DNA of 64,000 nt. Source: Punica granatum. Lineage: Eukaryota; Streptophyta; Magnoliopsida; Myrtales; Lythraceae. Within the stretch, counting starts at the first letter, position 1. The number at the start of each line of letters is the position of its first letter. The translations under genes and the position numbers were made by a program. Below the pieces are notes generated by a model. That model was not told where the DNA came from and did no database searches. It saw nothing but the letters and a program-made list of their open reading frames with translations. Shown here piece after piece: positions 46,255 through 57,856 of the stretch. The stretch covers positions 20,433,845 to 20,497,844 of the forward strand of contig NC_045133.1 in assembly GCF_007655135.1 (NCBI RefSeq). Reading direction: 5' to 3'.

Positions 46255-46980
46255 TTCCTCGTGATCTTTCAATTTCAAGGCTTTTATACCTCCTCACTAT
46301 AAAAACTACCTAATATATTCTTTCTCATAATTATTCACTCTGACAAACGCATCAAACATGAAATAATTTCTCCATTTAGCGCTCACACTTCCTCTCTCCC
46401 TTTTCTTATTTACATTTGTAACTTTTTTCCATTTTTTCTTTCGATTTTTAATTACTTCTCTTTTTAATTATTCTTATTCTTTGACTTTATTAATCGTTGG
46501 AAAAAAATTTCCTATTCTCTTTTTTCTGCCAGAATCCTTTTATTTTTTCAAGTTTCAAAAACTAACTTATTCTTTCTCATGAATTTTCAATTTCAATGAA
46601 CCCTTTCATATTTTTTCACTATAAAAACTACGTAGCATGTTATTTCTCATAATTATTCACAATGACAAACATATAAAATATGTATGTTGCGTTTGGTTTC
46701 ATAGTAGAATTTTAAAATCAGATTTTGATTTTGAAAAAGAGTGGTATAAATGGGGCCAACCCTTTGACTTTGTATGAGTTATGTTGTTTTGTTGTGAAAA
46801 AAAGTGATATAAATGGGGCCCACTCTTTGACTTTGTATGAATTATTTTGTTTTGTAGTGGGTAGAGTTAAATTAGAATTGTAATTCTAAAATAACACTAT
46901 GAAACCAAACAAGGCTGTAATAACTTCTCCATTTAAAACTCATGGTTCCTCTCTCCCCTTTCCTATTTACATTTGTATCG
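46255..46980. repeat. Diverged tandem duplication, second copy interrupted by a MITE
   Basis: Copy 1 (about 46255-46435) and copy 2 (about 46590-46980) share ACTATAAAAACTAC, CTCATAATTATTCAC, TGACAAAC, AACTTCTCCATTTA-like and CCTATTTACATTTGTA phrases in the same order. Copy 2 is split by the MITE at about 46682-46917; copy 1 shows the empty site. Confidence 0.75.
46682..46917. mobile_element. PIF/Harbinger-like MITE, about 235 bp
   Basis: Inverted ends GCGTTTGGTTTCATAGTAGA and the complement of TTGTTTGGTTTCATAGTGTT. An internal ATAAATGGGGCC...CTTTGACTTTGTATGA block occurs twice. The exact target duplication is not clear. Confidence 0.7.
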
Positions 46981-47593
46981 ACGAATATTTAAAATTTATG
47001 TTAAGAATTTTTCAAAATTATTTTATATATAAATATTTTTGATGAGATCCATTTGAAAATACGAAGAAATTCAAACAATTTTTCGACGAATAATTCAAAA
47101 TTTATATTAATTTATTTAAAAACTTTTTAAGACATTATGCCATTGGTAATTTGTTTCAAAGTCCCAATCAAATTTTTTATGGGATTCTATGAATACAAAA
47201 GTACGCATTTGAGAGAATAAAAAAGAAAGAGAGAAGAAATATTTCCAAGAAAAGATATACTATATCATTAATTTCTTTTTTATTTTATTTTGTTTTCTCT
47301 TATCTCAGGTTTCTTCTTCTCTACCTATTCTTATTTTCTTCTTTTTCTTCTGTCAACAGATAACGGCTACTGTTCTATCCATTGCCACTATAGTGCTTGC
47401 CACCACCACATGCTGACAATGTTGCATAGCATAGAGTGCTCATGCTATCATTGTCCTCCCTTCACGAGCTCTAGGTACATTTTTATTCTTGCTCCTCAAG
47501 TGTATGTGTGTAAAAAGGGAGAAATAAGTTGCTTTCAATGTAAATCTAATATCGATTATTAATACAACTTATCAGTTGGAAATTGAAATTAAA

Positions 47594-48291
47594 TTTACTC
47601 TTCTGACTTTGGAGGGATCTAAGGCGTGTTGATTGTTTTCTTATTTTATTTATTAAGTATAAATTATAATATATAATATGAATTACTAAAACAAATTTAT
47701 ATATATACGTAAAATCGAGTCCAATCAGCTTCCTTCCAATTTTATTTCTTTAAAACTTAAACACGACCCTTAAAGTCTTTAACTTTCAGAAGTTTTTGAT
47801 CGATTTGGGTCGGATTTTTCTAAATTTCAAGTTATGGGTGTCATTGCAAGACTATTTGTGAAAATAATATTTCTATTAATTATTTTGTAAACTTTTATTG
47901 AAATTCTGAATTCACTTCTCTATTTTTTTCTTTAGGATATTCTATTGAAATGATTTACTCTTGTGCATTAGGTGGGATCAAAAGTGTATTATTTGTTTTC
48001 TTATTTTATTTATTAAGTATAAATTATAATATATAATATGAATTACTAAAACAAATTTATATATACATAAAATCAGGTCCGATCAATTTCCTTCCAATTT
48101 TCTTTCTTTAAAACTTAAACCCGACCCTCAAGGTCTTTAACTTTTGAAATTTTTTATCGATTTGGGTCAGTTTTATGAATGTCATTGCAAGACTATCAGT
48201 GTAAATAATATTTCTATTAATATTTTGTAAAATTTTATTGAAAATTTGAATTCACTTATCTATATTTTCCTTCAGGATATTCTATTGAAAT
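47594..48291. repeat. Tandem duplication with 350-358 bp unit
   Basis: Two copies starting at about 47594 and 47952 (ATTTACTCTTCTGACTTTGG and ATTTACTCTTGTGCATTAGG). They share TTATTAAGTATAAATTATAA and GGTGTCATTGCAAGACTAT-like blocks and end GGATATTCTATTGAAATGA. Moderately diverged, no coding. Confidence 0.85.
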
Positions 48292-49510
48292 GAAAGATCA
48301 AGTGAGAAAAATATATTAACTGAAAATTTTTCCTTGAAATAAATTATTTTTAATTGCATTAGTTTCTTTCTTAAAATCATTTCTATTATTTTAATCATAT
48401 TTATCAAATTTGTATTATTCATAATTTCATATACTAGATTCTGCACTAGCACTACGCGTAACGTGAAGAAAACATGGTTTAAAATGTTGCCTCTGTATTT
48501 TCATCATCATAAACCATTTGTAATCCTACATAATTGTGCTATTATTAAAAGAATTTAAAAAATTGTGACAAATTGAAAAAAAAAATTAGTGAAATAAAAG
48601 AAAAATAATTTAGATTAAGGTAGAGATAGAGTGCGAGTTGAGGATAAATAAATAAAAAGTAAAGTGGAAGATGGCCACTTGTGAATTGATGGAGAAGCGA
48701 GATAAGTAGAAATGAGTTTAAAATTTAAGCAGTTTTATAGTTTTATTCTTACCTTCAGTTTTATTTTTTTTCTTCAATAGAGTTAAAAATAATAGGGATA
48801 ATTTCGTAAAATTGTACAAAAACTGATACATATATTTAGATATTGTAATTAGTATGCTAATTTTGTATATACTTTTTTATGTTACACATATGTAAATACT
48901 ATTATCAATATATAAACATATATATGTTTCCATTGAAATTTATTATTATTTATTTATTTTACTAAATTACTTGAAATAGTTTTTGTAAATATTATTAGTT
49001 ACTTTTAATAATTTTTATTTTGAATTAAATATTTAAATACTCATGGGGTCCACTCGGTATATTTTCATGTATCATGTCTGCAATGTTAATATCATGTTAG
49101 AAAAATCCGTTAAAATTGATAGGAAAGTGACAACATGTTATACGTGATACGAAACTCATGATTTGTAATTTTTCATGTAATTAAAAAATCGTGATAGAAA
49201 TAAAAAGAAAGGCAAATGTTTCGCTTTTTTTTGGTCATCAACTCTCATAGATATTATTAACTATTTTTTATTTTATTTATTTATCACTTAAAGTAAACAA
49301 ATTTCTAACTAGAAATAGTCACAAATTTATTCAAAATGAGATACTATAAATATATATTTCTTTTTCTAAAAGAGTTTTCTTGATTTTGAACTCATGAACA
49401 TCTTACGGCCCATTAATTATTGTGTCCTTTTACAAGCATATATTATGTCGTTCGAGTATTATGTATTTTAACATTATCAAAGAATATTTCACATGCATAC
49501 ACGTGTAAAT

Positions 49511-50124
49511 TCACTAGTAATTATAAAAGCCTGAACAAAGCGCCGAGTAATACCATGTAGAACGTAGGTATCTCATGGTTGAATGACTCTTGAGGTTCTC
49601 ACCAATCACGATGCGAAAAATGGTGTGGTATCATTAAGCCATATCATTCATTTAACTCTAAAGTTTTTTAAGTTATGGAAGATGAAAAGTCATCTATTAT
49701 AGTAATATGATTAAAATTGAAAAAAAAATATTTATACACGTTCTTAGCATTTTCACAAAAACAAAGCGCAAACTTTCATATTTTACGAACTATGAAAATC
49801 TAAATTGATATTTTATTGAAAGCACAAAAATATTCGGCTAACTATTTTGTAGGGTACGAGAAACCAATATATGAGAAAAAAAGAAGTTTAACTGAAATAG
49901 GATTGATAACAAATAAACCTTAACTAAATATATGGTCACAAATTTAAAAAAAAATATCCTTATAAATACATATAAAATAAACTTTCTTATAGACAAAGTC
50001 TGCTTATGCAATTATGGATGATCTTTTGTTAGTTGTGAATATCTTATACCATTTTAAAGCTTATTCCATAAGTTAATCATCTTTTCAATAGTAGGCCGTG
50101 CATATTCACGGGTCCTTCATCTAG
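49511..50124 (+). mobile_element. Helitron-like 3' end and candidate 614-bp element
   Basis: The 3' end is a perfect 5-bp stem, CCGTG-CATATT-CACGG, then GTCCTTCAT and CTAG (50121-50124), followed by T. TCACTAGTAATTATAAAAGC at 49511 looks like a 5' Helitron start overlapping the tip of the previous element. The left boundary is inferred. Confidence 0.4.
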
Positions 50125-50901
50125 TTAATTTTATAACTTCTTCTAACCTCAAACTTTTGCCCTTCCAAATCGACAACTGAATAATATTGAAGGGAGAAAA
50201 AGTTTATATTTCTACTGACATTATTAGTCTCAATTTTAGTTCTACAAGGATCATTATTCACGTATATATGCATAAAGATATAACTATAAAAAAAATATGC
50301 ATAATGATATTATAAAAGCAATACATTCATTCATTTTATAAAAACTTACGCTTTTACAATTTAGTTCTCCTTATCGATATTCTGAACTCTCCATTCTTTT
50401 ATCTTGAATCTCGATTTTGATAGGTTTGCTGCTATACATTTTCCACCTACTTTATTCTTGAATGGCGAGACCGAGGGGGGATTTCCCTACATGAGGAGCT
50501 CAATATTAGTACATGAGGAGCCTCAATGAAGCCTATATAACAGCGGGTAGTGGAATTTCCCTACAGCCGATCTCCCTAAGGCGGCCTTTTCTTAATCTTT
50601 TTTTCATTTTAACCTTAAAAATTAAAAATTCTTTTATTTTTTGACATCTAAAAATTTTGTTTTAACATGTCAAGTACGGATATTTTGTTTGAAAATTTTC
50701 TTATAGTGAACACCATTTGAATTCTTAGAATTTTCTTGTATTTCTCCAATGTGAGATTAATCTCTACTTCCCATCGAACTATTTTTTTCTATGTGATATT
50801 ATTATAAAATGGTTCATCATACTGCATTGTTAAAACAAAGTAAAAATGAAAAGCTTTTTTTTAAAAAATTTGAAAAGCTTTACTCATACGCTATGAACTA
50901 A

Positions 50902-50935
<34 letters not shown>

Positions 50936-52590
50936 CTAATATCGTATTACTATAACAAAGCAAGAATACCCTCCAAATGTTAAGCGGGCATTTACATGAA
51001 TAACCTCCAAATTTTTTCAAGAAATCAAATATGTGAGAAATTAATCCATGTTTCGAATAATAAAATAAACAGAAAATAGAAAAAAATTGAAATCGCTAGA
51101 AATCCGTCACTATTCACTCTGTCAGACAGACAATACTCAAGTGTATATATCACAAAAGAAAACTGCAACTCCTTCCACGTTACATTTTTTTCCACACACT
51201 CCCGTCTATTGAAAAGGAAAAACAAGAAAGAGACAAAAGTTTGTTTTTTTTTTTTGAGTGAGATCCCATATATTCTCTATTTAGTAGCTGAGAATCTCAT
51301 TCTGAAGCGAGACGATTCATTTAACTAGCTCATACAAATTTGGTAGTAATACGGGCATAAATGGAGGAGAGTTCCAAATATGAAATGTCATATCGAATAA
51401 TAATAACATTCCCTTATCAGCATATGCTAAAATGACACATAGGAAGTTGGAGTTTACTTATTAGTTACGGAACAATACCTTTTGAACCGAATAGTTGCCA
51501 TACGAGGGAATATCATGATCGTCTCAAAATCCAACTAGTCAACTTATTATCTTAATCTCGTAAGAGACATGCAGATTCCCACATAGCATGAGCATATGGC
51601 ATTCATGTTTATCGGACGAGAACGGTTTCGTCTTTTGAGGTAATTAAGGAGAGAGATCTTAGGGGTGATGAGCTGCGGAATATTACAGCACACAAGCCAT
51701 GGAAAAAAAGGCATTGATAAGATTGAATTGCGTATGAAGGAAGAAGAGACAGGTAGCTAGGTCTCTCTTTAATTAAAGATTCCCAAAAGAGAATAATTCG
51801 ATTTGCTTGAATTATTGTTGAAATTTCGCATTCTCAGCGTAATCACGTCAGTTGGATATTGGCACAAGTGCAATAAGTTTTATTGTTGGATATTGACAAA
51901 AGTGCGATTATACGTTGATGTCGATTGGGACTGTGTTTATGAAATTCTGAAAGATGGATATCGGGATAAATGTTCTTTATTCGAAGATATCTTGATTCAG
52001 TCAAAGTGTACAGCTTACATCAATTCGAGCTCGATATTGAGGATCACAGTGAGGTGCGTCAACGTCTAGATCGCCCAACCAGTCAGAGCTGAGATCTAAT
52101 ACGAATTCGATACACATCACTGTTCCCTGGTGATGACCCTACCTTGAGCTCCCAATCATGTCCCATTGTAATTTGTCACTTTTTAGCGACAATTTTGGAA
52201 ATGTCATCAAAAAAAGGTTGCTAAAGGTGATTATTCTTGTAGTGCACCTAATTTCACTTTCTTTTGTTTCTAGTTTTTTTTTAATATTTTGAAATTCACA
52301 ATATTATTACGGTGCCACGTTGAAGAGTTTATACATAGCAAGTAATCAGCTGTCTCGCCAACAAATATATAGGTGGTGATCAACAAATAGTTATGCATCA
52401 GCATACATTTCGCATAATAACCAAAAGGTTATAATTTCGATACTCAAATAAGATTATATGTACTCATTTATTAGTTATTAAGATTTTTATTTTATAATAT
52501 TAGGCATATGAACATATTTTATAACTGAAAAGAAAAAGGTAGTGATTAGTATATAAAATTTTAAAAGTATGAGGCGTTAATAATTTTTCG
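50125..52590. other. Intergenic, no gene
   Basis: AT-rich; includes (TA)n at 50904-50932 and a Helitron 5'-like start, TCTAATATCGTATTACTATA, near 50934 with no matching 3' end. The short frame 51803-52069 has no recognisable family. Confidence 0.4.
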
Positions 52591-52594
52591 AAGT

Positions 52595-52830
52595 GTATAA
52601 TGGTATTCAGAAATCCAATGGAATCCAGTTCGAGCGAAGTCGACCTACTAAGGATAAAACTCTGTCAATCAAAGATTTTCCTGAAACTTTTTTTTTGGCT
52701 AAATCTCGAACCCAATACCTTGTTTAAGGTAAATAAAAGTCAAACCACTTGAACTAACCATTCATCTTCACTCGACTTGAACCTTTGACCGGAGGACCAT
52801 AGATAAAATGCTTGAACCAACCCTTGTTGA
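52595..52830 (-). repeat. SINE-like repeat, relative of 8035-8225
   Basis: Shares CTACTAAGGA(C/T)AAAA, TCAGAAATCC and, on the minus strand, GGTTAGTTCAAGTGGTTTGA (A-box-like) and GGTATTGGGTTCGAGATT (B-box-like) with the copy at 8035-8225. Boundaries are approximate. Confidence 0.55.
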
Positions 52831-53022
52831 TGCGTTAATAGTGTTTTATAAAATTATAAAAGTGATTTCTGAAATTTATTGGAAAAAACTTAAAACTAGT
52901 GGAAACCATTTCAATTTGTTTCTTTTATTTATTGTAAAAAGGGTCATTATATATTATTGCGCTTGCTGAAAGGAAAACGCATGCAATTGAAAAGCTTAAC
53001 TCATAGACTATGGACTATCGTA

Positions 53023-54297
53023 TCTATAATCTATAATACTCAAATTAAAAGATGGCCTTTTTAACTTTCTATCCGTAAAAGGTGGCTTTTTGGTTGCATG
53101 GCTTAAAGAAAATGATGTTAAGCTATATTCCTTTTCATCATTAAAAATATATATATATATATATATATCTTTTCTATCAACACACTTATAAAGAATGGCA
53201 CATATTCTCGCAAAAATTTTATGTTTTAGATTACAAGACATATTCAGACTATCAACTGAAACTAACTTTCATTCAAACAACGACTTGTCTTGATCGCGAA
53301 ATACTCTCACCGAGTATTGAACAACCAATCTACAAATAAAAATAAGTGACAGTTAAGTCTACTAACAAATAAATATTTAATTAGATGTTAACCTGATTTT
53401 TATTATTATAAGGGTAAAATTATTACAATATATGAACTTATGAAATAAACACTAAATATTTAAAATAAGAATGTTATAAAATTTTATATTAAAAAGTGCA
53501 TAACCAATTTAATGTGAATATCTATAAAAAAAACTTATCTATTATACAGTAATTAGATAAATATATAATATATTGACCATTAATTAAACTATGTTTATCG
53601 AACCATTCGTGATTAGTCAAATATCATTAATTGATTAATGAGTGAAACTTGATATTAACATCGAGCATATTTTATTTCGTTAAAAAGTAAATATATTTTT
53701 AAAAATCAGAATAATTGTTATGAAAAAGGATAAATGCGTGCTAAAACGAACATATATATACAATAAAAATGATATAACACTGCAAGAAGAAATTCTTCAT
53801 ATGCAAAATTTCTAAAGATTATCATCATGATCCTATAGAAGAAAAGATTTATAACATACCATTATACTGAGAAAAAAATAAAATTTAAAAATAAGGATGT
53901 TACGAACAATATTTTATGTGATAAATCTATATCAAGAATTAATAATTTAAAATTATTATTGTATAATTAACTTACTATTAAAAATATTATTTGAATATTA
54001 AAATTAATAATTAGAAATTATTACTATTTTTTATAAAAAAAAATTGATATGAAGATATATGAGGACGAGTCCGTGCGACGCACAGCAAAAAAAATAATAT
54101 TATATTATCTTTAAAATGTTAGCCTTTAAGAAGCATCAAAAAGCGAATTTGTTTTATGGACACTTGTCTTTCTTTCATTAAGTGCGCGTGGAAAACAGAT
54201 CCCATGGGAAGCATCCGTGAGATAGATGTACAATCGTACCCCCAATAATTTATTACATATGCATCGAACGGCGAGGCTGTTCCGGTAAATTCGCTAG
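53023..54297 (+). mobile_element. Helitron-like element, candidate, 1.3 kb
   Basis: The 5' end TCTATAATCTATAATACTC follows host A. The 3' end is a 7-bp hairpin with one G-T pair (GAACGGC-GAG-GCTGTTC), then CGGTAAATTCG and CTAG (54294-54297), followed by T. TAAATT before CTAG is shared with the ends at 13831 and 49517. Another hairpin, GTGCG-A-CGCAC (about 54072-54082), may be an older, decayed end inside. Confidence 0.5.
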
Positions 54298-55154
54298 TAA
54301 TACATACGGCTTTGTTTGTTTGTCCAAGGTTTTAACGCGGGGCAAGGGAACAGGAGAAACGGCCATTGTCCTACGTTAGCAAAACTGCCACCGCTTCCCT
54401 CCGCCTGTCTATTTGTCGTGCTCTTGCGGTTTTGCGGTCCGAACAGGCCTACATTGACCTCCGTGGTCCAGGAATTTCAGCCGTTCATCTGAGTCATCCA
54501 CAGATTTCCAAAGATCTAACGGCTAGAGAACATTTTTGAAAGATTTCTCATGATTTGTTTTGTGTTCACTTTTTTTTTTGTTTTTAACTTTTGCCCCTGA
54601 AATATGATATATATATCTAGTGGTTAGAGAGATAATCTCAAAATAGATTCTATTGAATGGATAAATTGAAATACTTGATAAAATTAACAAAAAAAAAAAA
54701 AAAAAAGAAAATCTACACATGGAGGAAGGATTTTTTTACGGACAGGGTATAGAGCAGAGTATTAGCTCTTGCTTGTCAATTAAAAGGTTGGAGGTTTGAT
54801 TTCTATAGTGAGACTGTCCATATTCTTTAATTAACTATTAAAATTTTAATTTCGTTATATTAAATCAATAAACTTCTTTTGTAATAATTAAAAAAAAGAG
54901 CCTAAGGGTGTCCTTGCTCTATAACAAAATAGGGCATAACCTTATCTTTACTTACGCAGAATGAAGAACATAGACAACAATTTCAAAGAAAAATGTGACC
55001 AAAAAAAAGGAGCTTTGTACAGTAATATTTATTTCAAACTGAAACTAAAAGTACTGCAGATCCTCCAATTAAAGTGACACGTACAACTACGTTGTTAGAT
55101 GTTATTCGAAAAAATACGAAATTACAAAGAAGAGCCCTTTTATATCCCAAATAG
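54298..55154. other. Intergenic, no gene
   Basis: A possible short SINE-like copy (about 54745-54900, with GGAGGTTTGATTTCTATAG) and a poly-A tract near 54690. Nothing coding is supported. Confidence 0.4.
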
Positions 55155-55167
55155 ATTATTGAATGGA

Positions 55168-55476
55168 TACCATCAAGGTGGTAGCCCAGTTGGTAACGGA
55201 CTTCGCCTTCCAAAAGAGAGATCAAGGGGTCAAAATTCGACTTAAACACGAAAGCACTTGCGTTACTAAATCATTGTCATCTACCTTATGTGAGCTGTTC
55301 TGGTTCACTGTGCGCTTTGATGGAGTCATGATGACCTAAGTGGGTTATGTCTCATCGAGTCATTTGCCCATTTGGGCGAATAGAACATTTCATGACGGCA
55401 GTGAAGCCCTTCTAGTCTCCAGATGAGGGCTGCTACGTTAGTTTCCCCTCCCGGCATTTTATTTAGCTAAAAAAAA
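55168..55476 (+). mobile_element. Full-length tRNA-derived SINE, 309 bp
   Basis: The tRNA-like head contains GGTGGTAGCCCAGTTGGTAA (A-box) and GGGTCAAAATTCGACTT (B-box), and the element ends in an A-run. Flanking 13-mers ATTATTGAATGGA (55155-55167) and ATTGTTGAATGGA (55477-55489) differ at one base. The tRNA-like portion does not form a complete tRNA, so this is a SINE and not a tRNA gene. Confidence 0.88.
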
Positions 55477-55737
55477 ATTGTTGAATGGACATGTAAAATT
55501 CCTCCATGCGACACAACACAATATCCTTATCTTCCATGCACCCAATTAGCTAGTTCGGGATCCATAGGAATGCTATGTTAGACGCCCCTTGTTACTTGTA
55601 AAAGAGAAATACCTATTCAAGTAATTCACAGCTATAACAATAATTACATATAACAATGATGTTATTAATATCCTGACCAAAAAAATTAATATGCTTAATA
55701 TTTAATTTTAATTTGAAATAATCTCTCTTTTATTTTA

Positions 55738-55825
55738 ACACCTCTCTGTATTCTCTCCGTGTCTCTGCATACGAAAGATTGGAGCAGAGGAGAGAGACAG
55801 AGAGAACCAGAGAGAGAAGGGAATG

Positions 55826-55870
<45 letters not shown>

Positions 55871-55952
55871 GAAGCAGTGAACGGCTACCATTGACGCTCC
55901 CGAGTTCCATCCGCCATTTCCCCAACTCAGCCGGGCGGTAAGCCCACTGTCA

Positions 55953-55989
<37 letters not shown>

Positions 55990-56262
55990 ACCGAAAATCC
56001 GTTCGCTTTTTTAACCTCCCAACCCCCTGCTCTTCCCCTTCCAAACCCCAAAAAAGCCGAATTTTGTTGTTCGTCCTCTTCGTTCCCGTCCCTGACAGGG
56101 CATGGGTTTTAAGGATCCATAGCGACGGTCCCTAATCCATCGAGGAAGACGAGGAAGAAGGGACCCAGAAGGGCCGGGTTGGAGCAACATTTCTGCTGCT
56201 TGTTTCAATCCATTCTCTGGTTCGCCTTCTTCTTCTTCACCTCCGTCGTCGTCGTCGTCATC
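55738..56262 (+). promoter_or_regulatory. Leader/promoter region of the GT17 gene with (GA)n tracts
   Basis: Two pure GA tracts, 55830-55868 and 55954-55988, and further GAGAGA blocks lie 270-430 bases upstream of the start codon. The region becomes CT-rich near 56220-56260 (TTCTTCTTCTTC, GTCGTCGTCGTC). GA repeats are common in plant core promoters and leaders and are bound by BBR/BPC factors. No clear TATA box is seen and the transcription start is unknown. Confidence 0.5.
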
Positions 56263-57856
56263 ATGTCTGATGCTGGGTATTATAGTAGTTCCAAGAAGTG
56301 TGATGATATCTGCGACGAAATCTGTGGCCAGGTAATTTTAAAAAAATAAAAGAGCTTTTCTATGTTTATATCTTTTTCCTCCTGGGAATTTCTGTATTTT
56401 CGTCCCCAATCTACCCAATCAATCATCTTGGAACCCTGGGACGGATCATGTGATGGTTTATGGTTTGTGATTCTGCAATGTTGTTGTCTGCAATTGGTTT
56501 CTGAACTCTTGAGGTTGTCGAATTAGTGGGGTTTCATTGAATAGGTAATTGAGTTTTCCCTTTAGTTTCTGGGCATTATCGGGCACCTGGTTCTATTGTC
56601 CCCCGTTTTGGTTTCGAGAAAGTTCTGTAGATTTTGGAATTAGTTCAGGTAGATTGTCGTGTTGCTTGCCCTTTTCAACTTGCACCAGAATGGTATCGAA
56701 TCGTATTCGTAATTGATCGCCAGCTTAGCAAAGTCTGCTCCTTTCAATGTTTGAACAGGGGAGTCGTGCTGCTCTGAGCATGTCTCGGGTCCGGTGCTTC
56801 CTTCGAGGCCTTGAACTGAGGACGTGTGTCCTCTTCTTCGTCTTCATCCCCATCTTCATCTTTGGCATCTACTTGCATGGGCAGAAGATCTCCTACTTCC
56901 TGAGACCGCTCTGGGAGTCCCCTCCGAAGCCCTTCCATATAATCCCTCACTACTACCATGAGAACGTTTCAATGGAGACCCAGTGCCAGCTCCACGGGTG
57001 GAAAGTTCGAGAGTTCCCAAGACGGGTCTTCGATGCCGTTTTGTTTAACAATGAGGTCGACATCCTCACCCTTCGGTGGAACGAGCTCTACCCCTATGTG
57101 TCCCAGTTTGTCCTCCTTGAGTCGAACTCGACCTTCACTGGTATCCCCAAGAGACTTCTCTTTGCAGCGAACAGGGACAAGTTCAAGTTCGTTGAGCCCC
57201 GTCTCACTTACGGGACGATTGGAGGGCGGTTCAAGAAGGGAGAGAACCCATTCGTGGAAGAGGCTTACCAAAGAGTCGCGTTAGATCAACTACTTAAAAT
57301 TGCGGGCATTGAGGATGATGATTTGTTGATCATGTCTGATGTCGATGAGATCCCAAGTGCCCACACAATCAATCTCCTCCGATGGTGTGATGATATCCCT
57401 CCAATTCTCCACTTGCAGCTGAGGAATTATTTGTATTCCTTTGAGTTCTATAAAGATAGTAAGAGCTGGAGAGCCTCCGTACATCGATATCAGACAGGAA
57501 ATACTCTATACGCACATTATAGACAAACCGATGTCTTGCTAGCTGATTCAGGCTGGCATTGTAGCTTCTGCTTTCGTTACATCAGCCAGTTCGTGTTTAA
57601 GATGAAGGCTTACAGCCACTGCGATCGGGTGCGGTTCTCCCATTACTTGGACCCGAAGAGGATTCAGGATGTGATCTGTAAAGGTGCTAATCTGTTTGAT
57701 ATGCTTCCGGAAGAGTACACATTTAAGGAGATTATCGGGAAGATGGGGCCCATCCCTCACACTTATTCGGCTGTACATCTCCCTTCTTACCTCTTAAATC
57801 ATGCAGAAGAGTACAGGTTCTTGTTGCCTGGGAACTGCAAGAGAGAGAGTGGCTGA
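56263..57856 (+). CDS. Glycosyltransferase family 17: beta-1,4-mannosyl-glycoprotein GlcNAc-transferase-like
   Basis: Two exons, 56263-56331 and 56759-57856, join in frame (388 aa). Family enzymes add a bisecting beta-1,4-GlcNAc to the core mannose of N-glycans; the plant substrate is less certain. Type II Golgi layout: short cytosolic tail (MSDAGYYSSSKKCDD, with SRVRC before the membrane), one membrane segment (about 44-64, FFVFIPIFIFGIYLHG), short stem, then the catalytic domain. Motifs: RVFDAVLFNNEVDIL, FVLLESNSTFTG, RLTYGTIGGRF, LLIMSDVDEIPS (DxD-type acidic motif), LRWCDD, SGWHCSFCFRYISQF and DMLPEEYTFKEI. The exon 1 start gives the N terminus typical of plant homologues. Met at 56747 lies in the intron and is not the start. 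It appears intact. Confidence 0.95.

Larger units (their letters stand above)
45481..49517 (+). mobile_element. Helitron-like element, candidate, 4 kb
   Basis: The 5' end TCTATACTATACATAGAAGC follows host A and resembles the 5' end at 11489; similarity continues for about 70 bases (CTCT, TTTCAAAAAT, TTACCCTT). The 3' end at 49517 has a hairpin CACATG-CATA-CACGTG with one mismatch, then TAAATTCA and CTAG, followed by T. Pairing these two ends is an inference. An inverted CTAG-type end at 48434 may mark a smaller element inside. There is no Rep/helicase gene. The interior is AT-rich and includes two tandem duplications and a MITE. Confidence 0.35.

Noticed and set aside
47290..47562. 90-codon open frame with many His/Cys residues
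   Set aside because: Lies in AT-rich repeat DNA with no recognisable zinc-finger spacing and no supporting exon context.
55176..55245. Possible tRNA gene
   Set aside because: A-box and B-box are present but no full cloverleaf forms. The 3' body, A-run and 13-bp target duplication show a SINE.
56744..57778. Open frames opposite to or out of phase with the GT17 gene
   Set aside because: Shadows of the GT17 coding exon, whose frame carries all family motifs.
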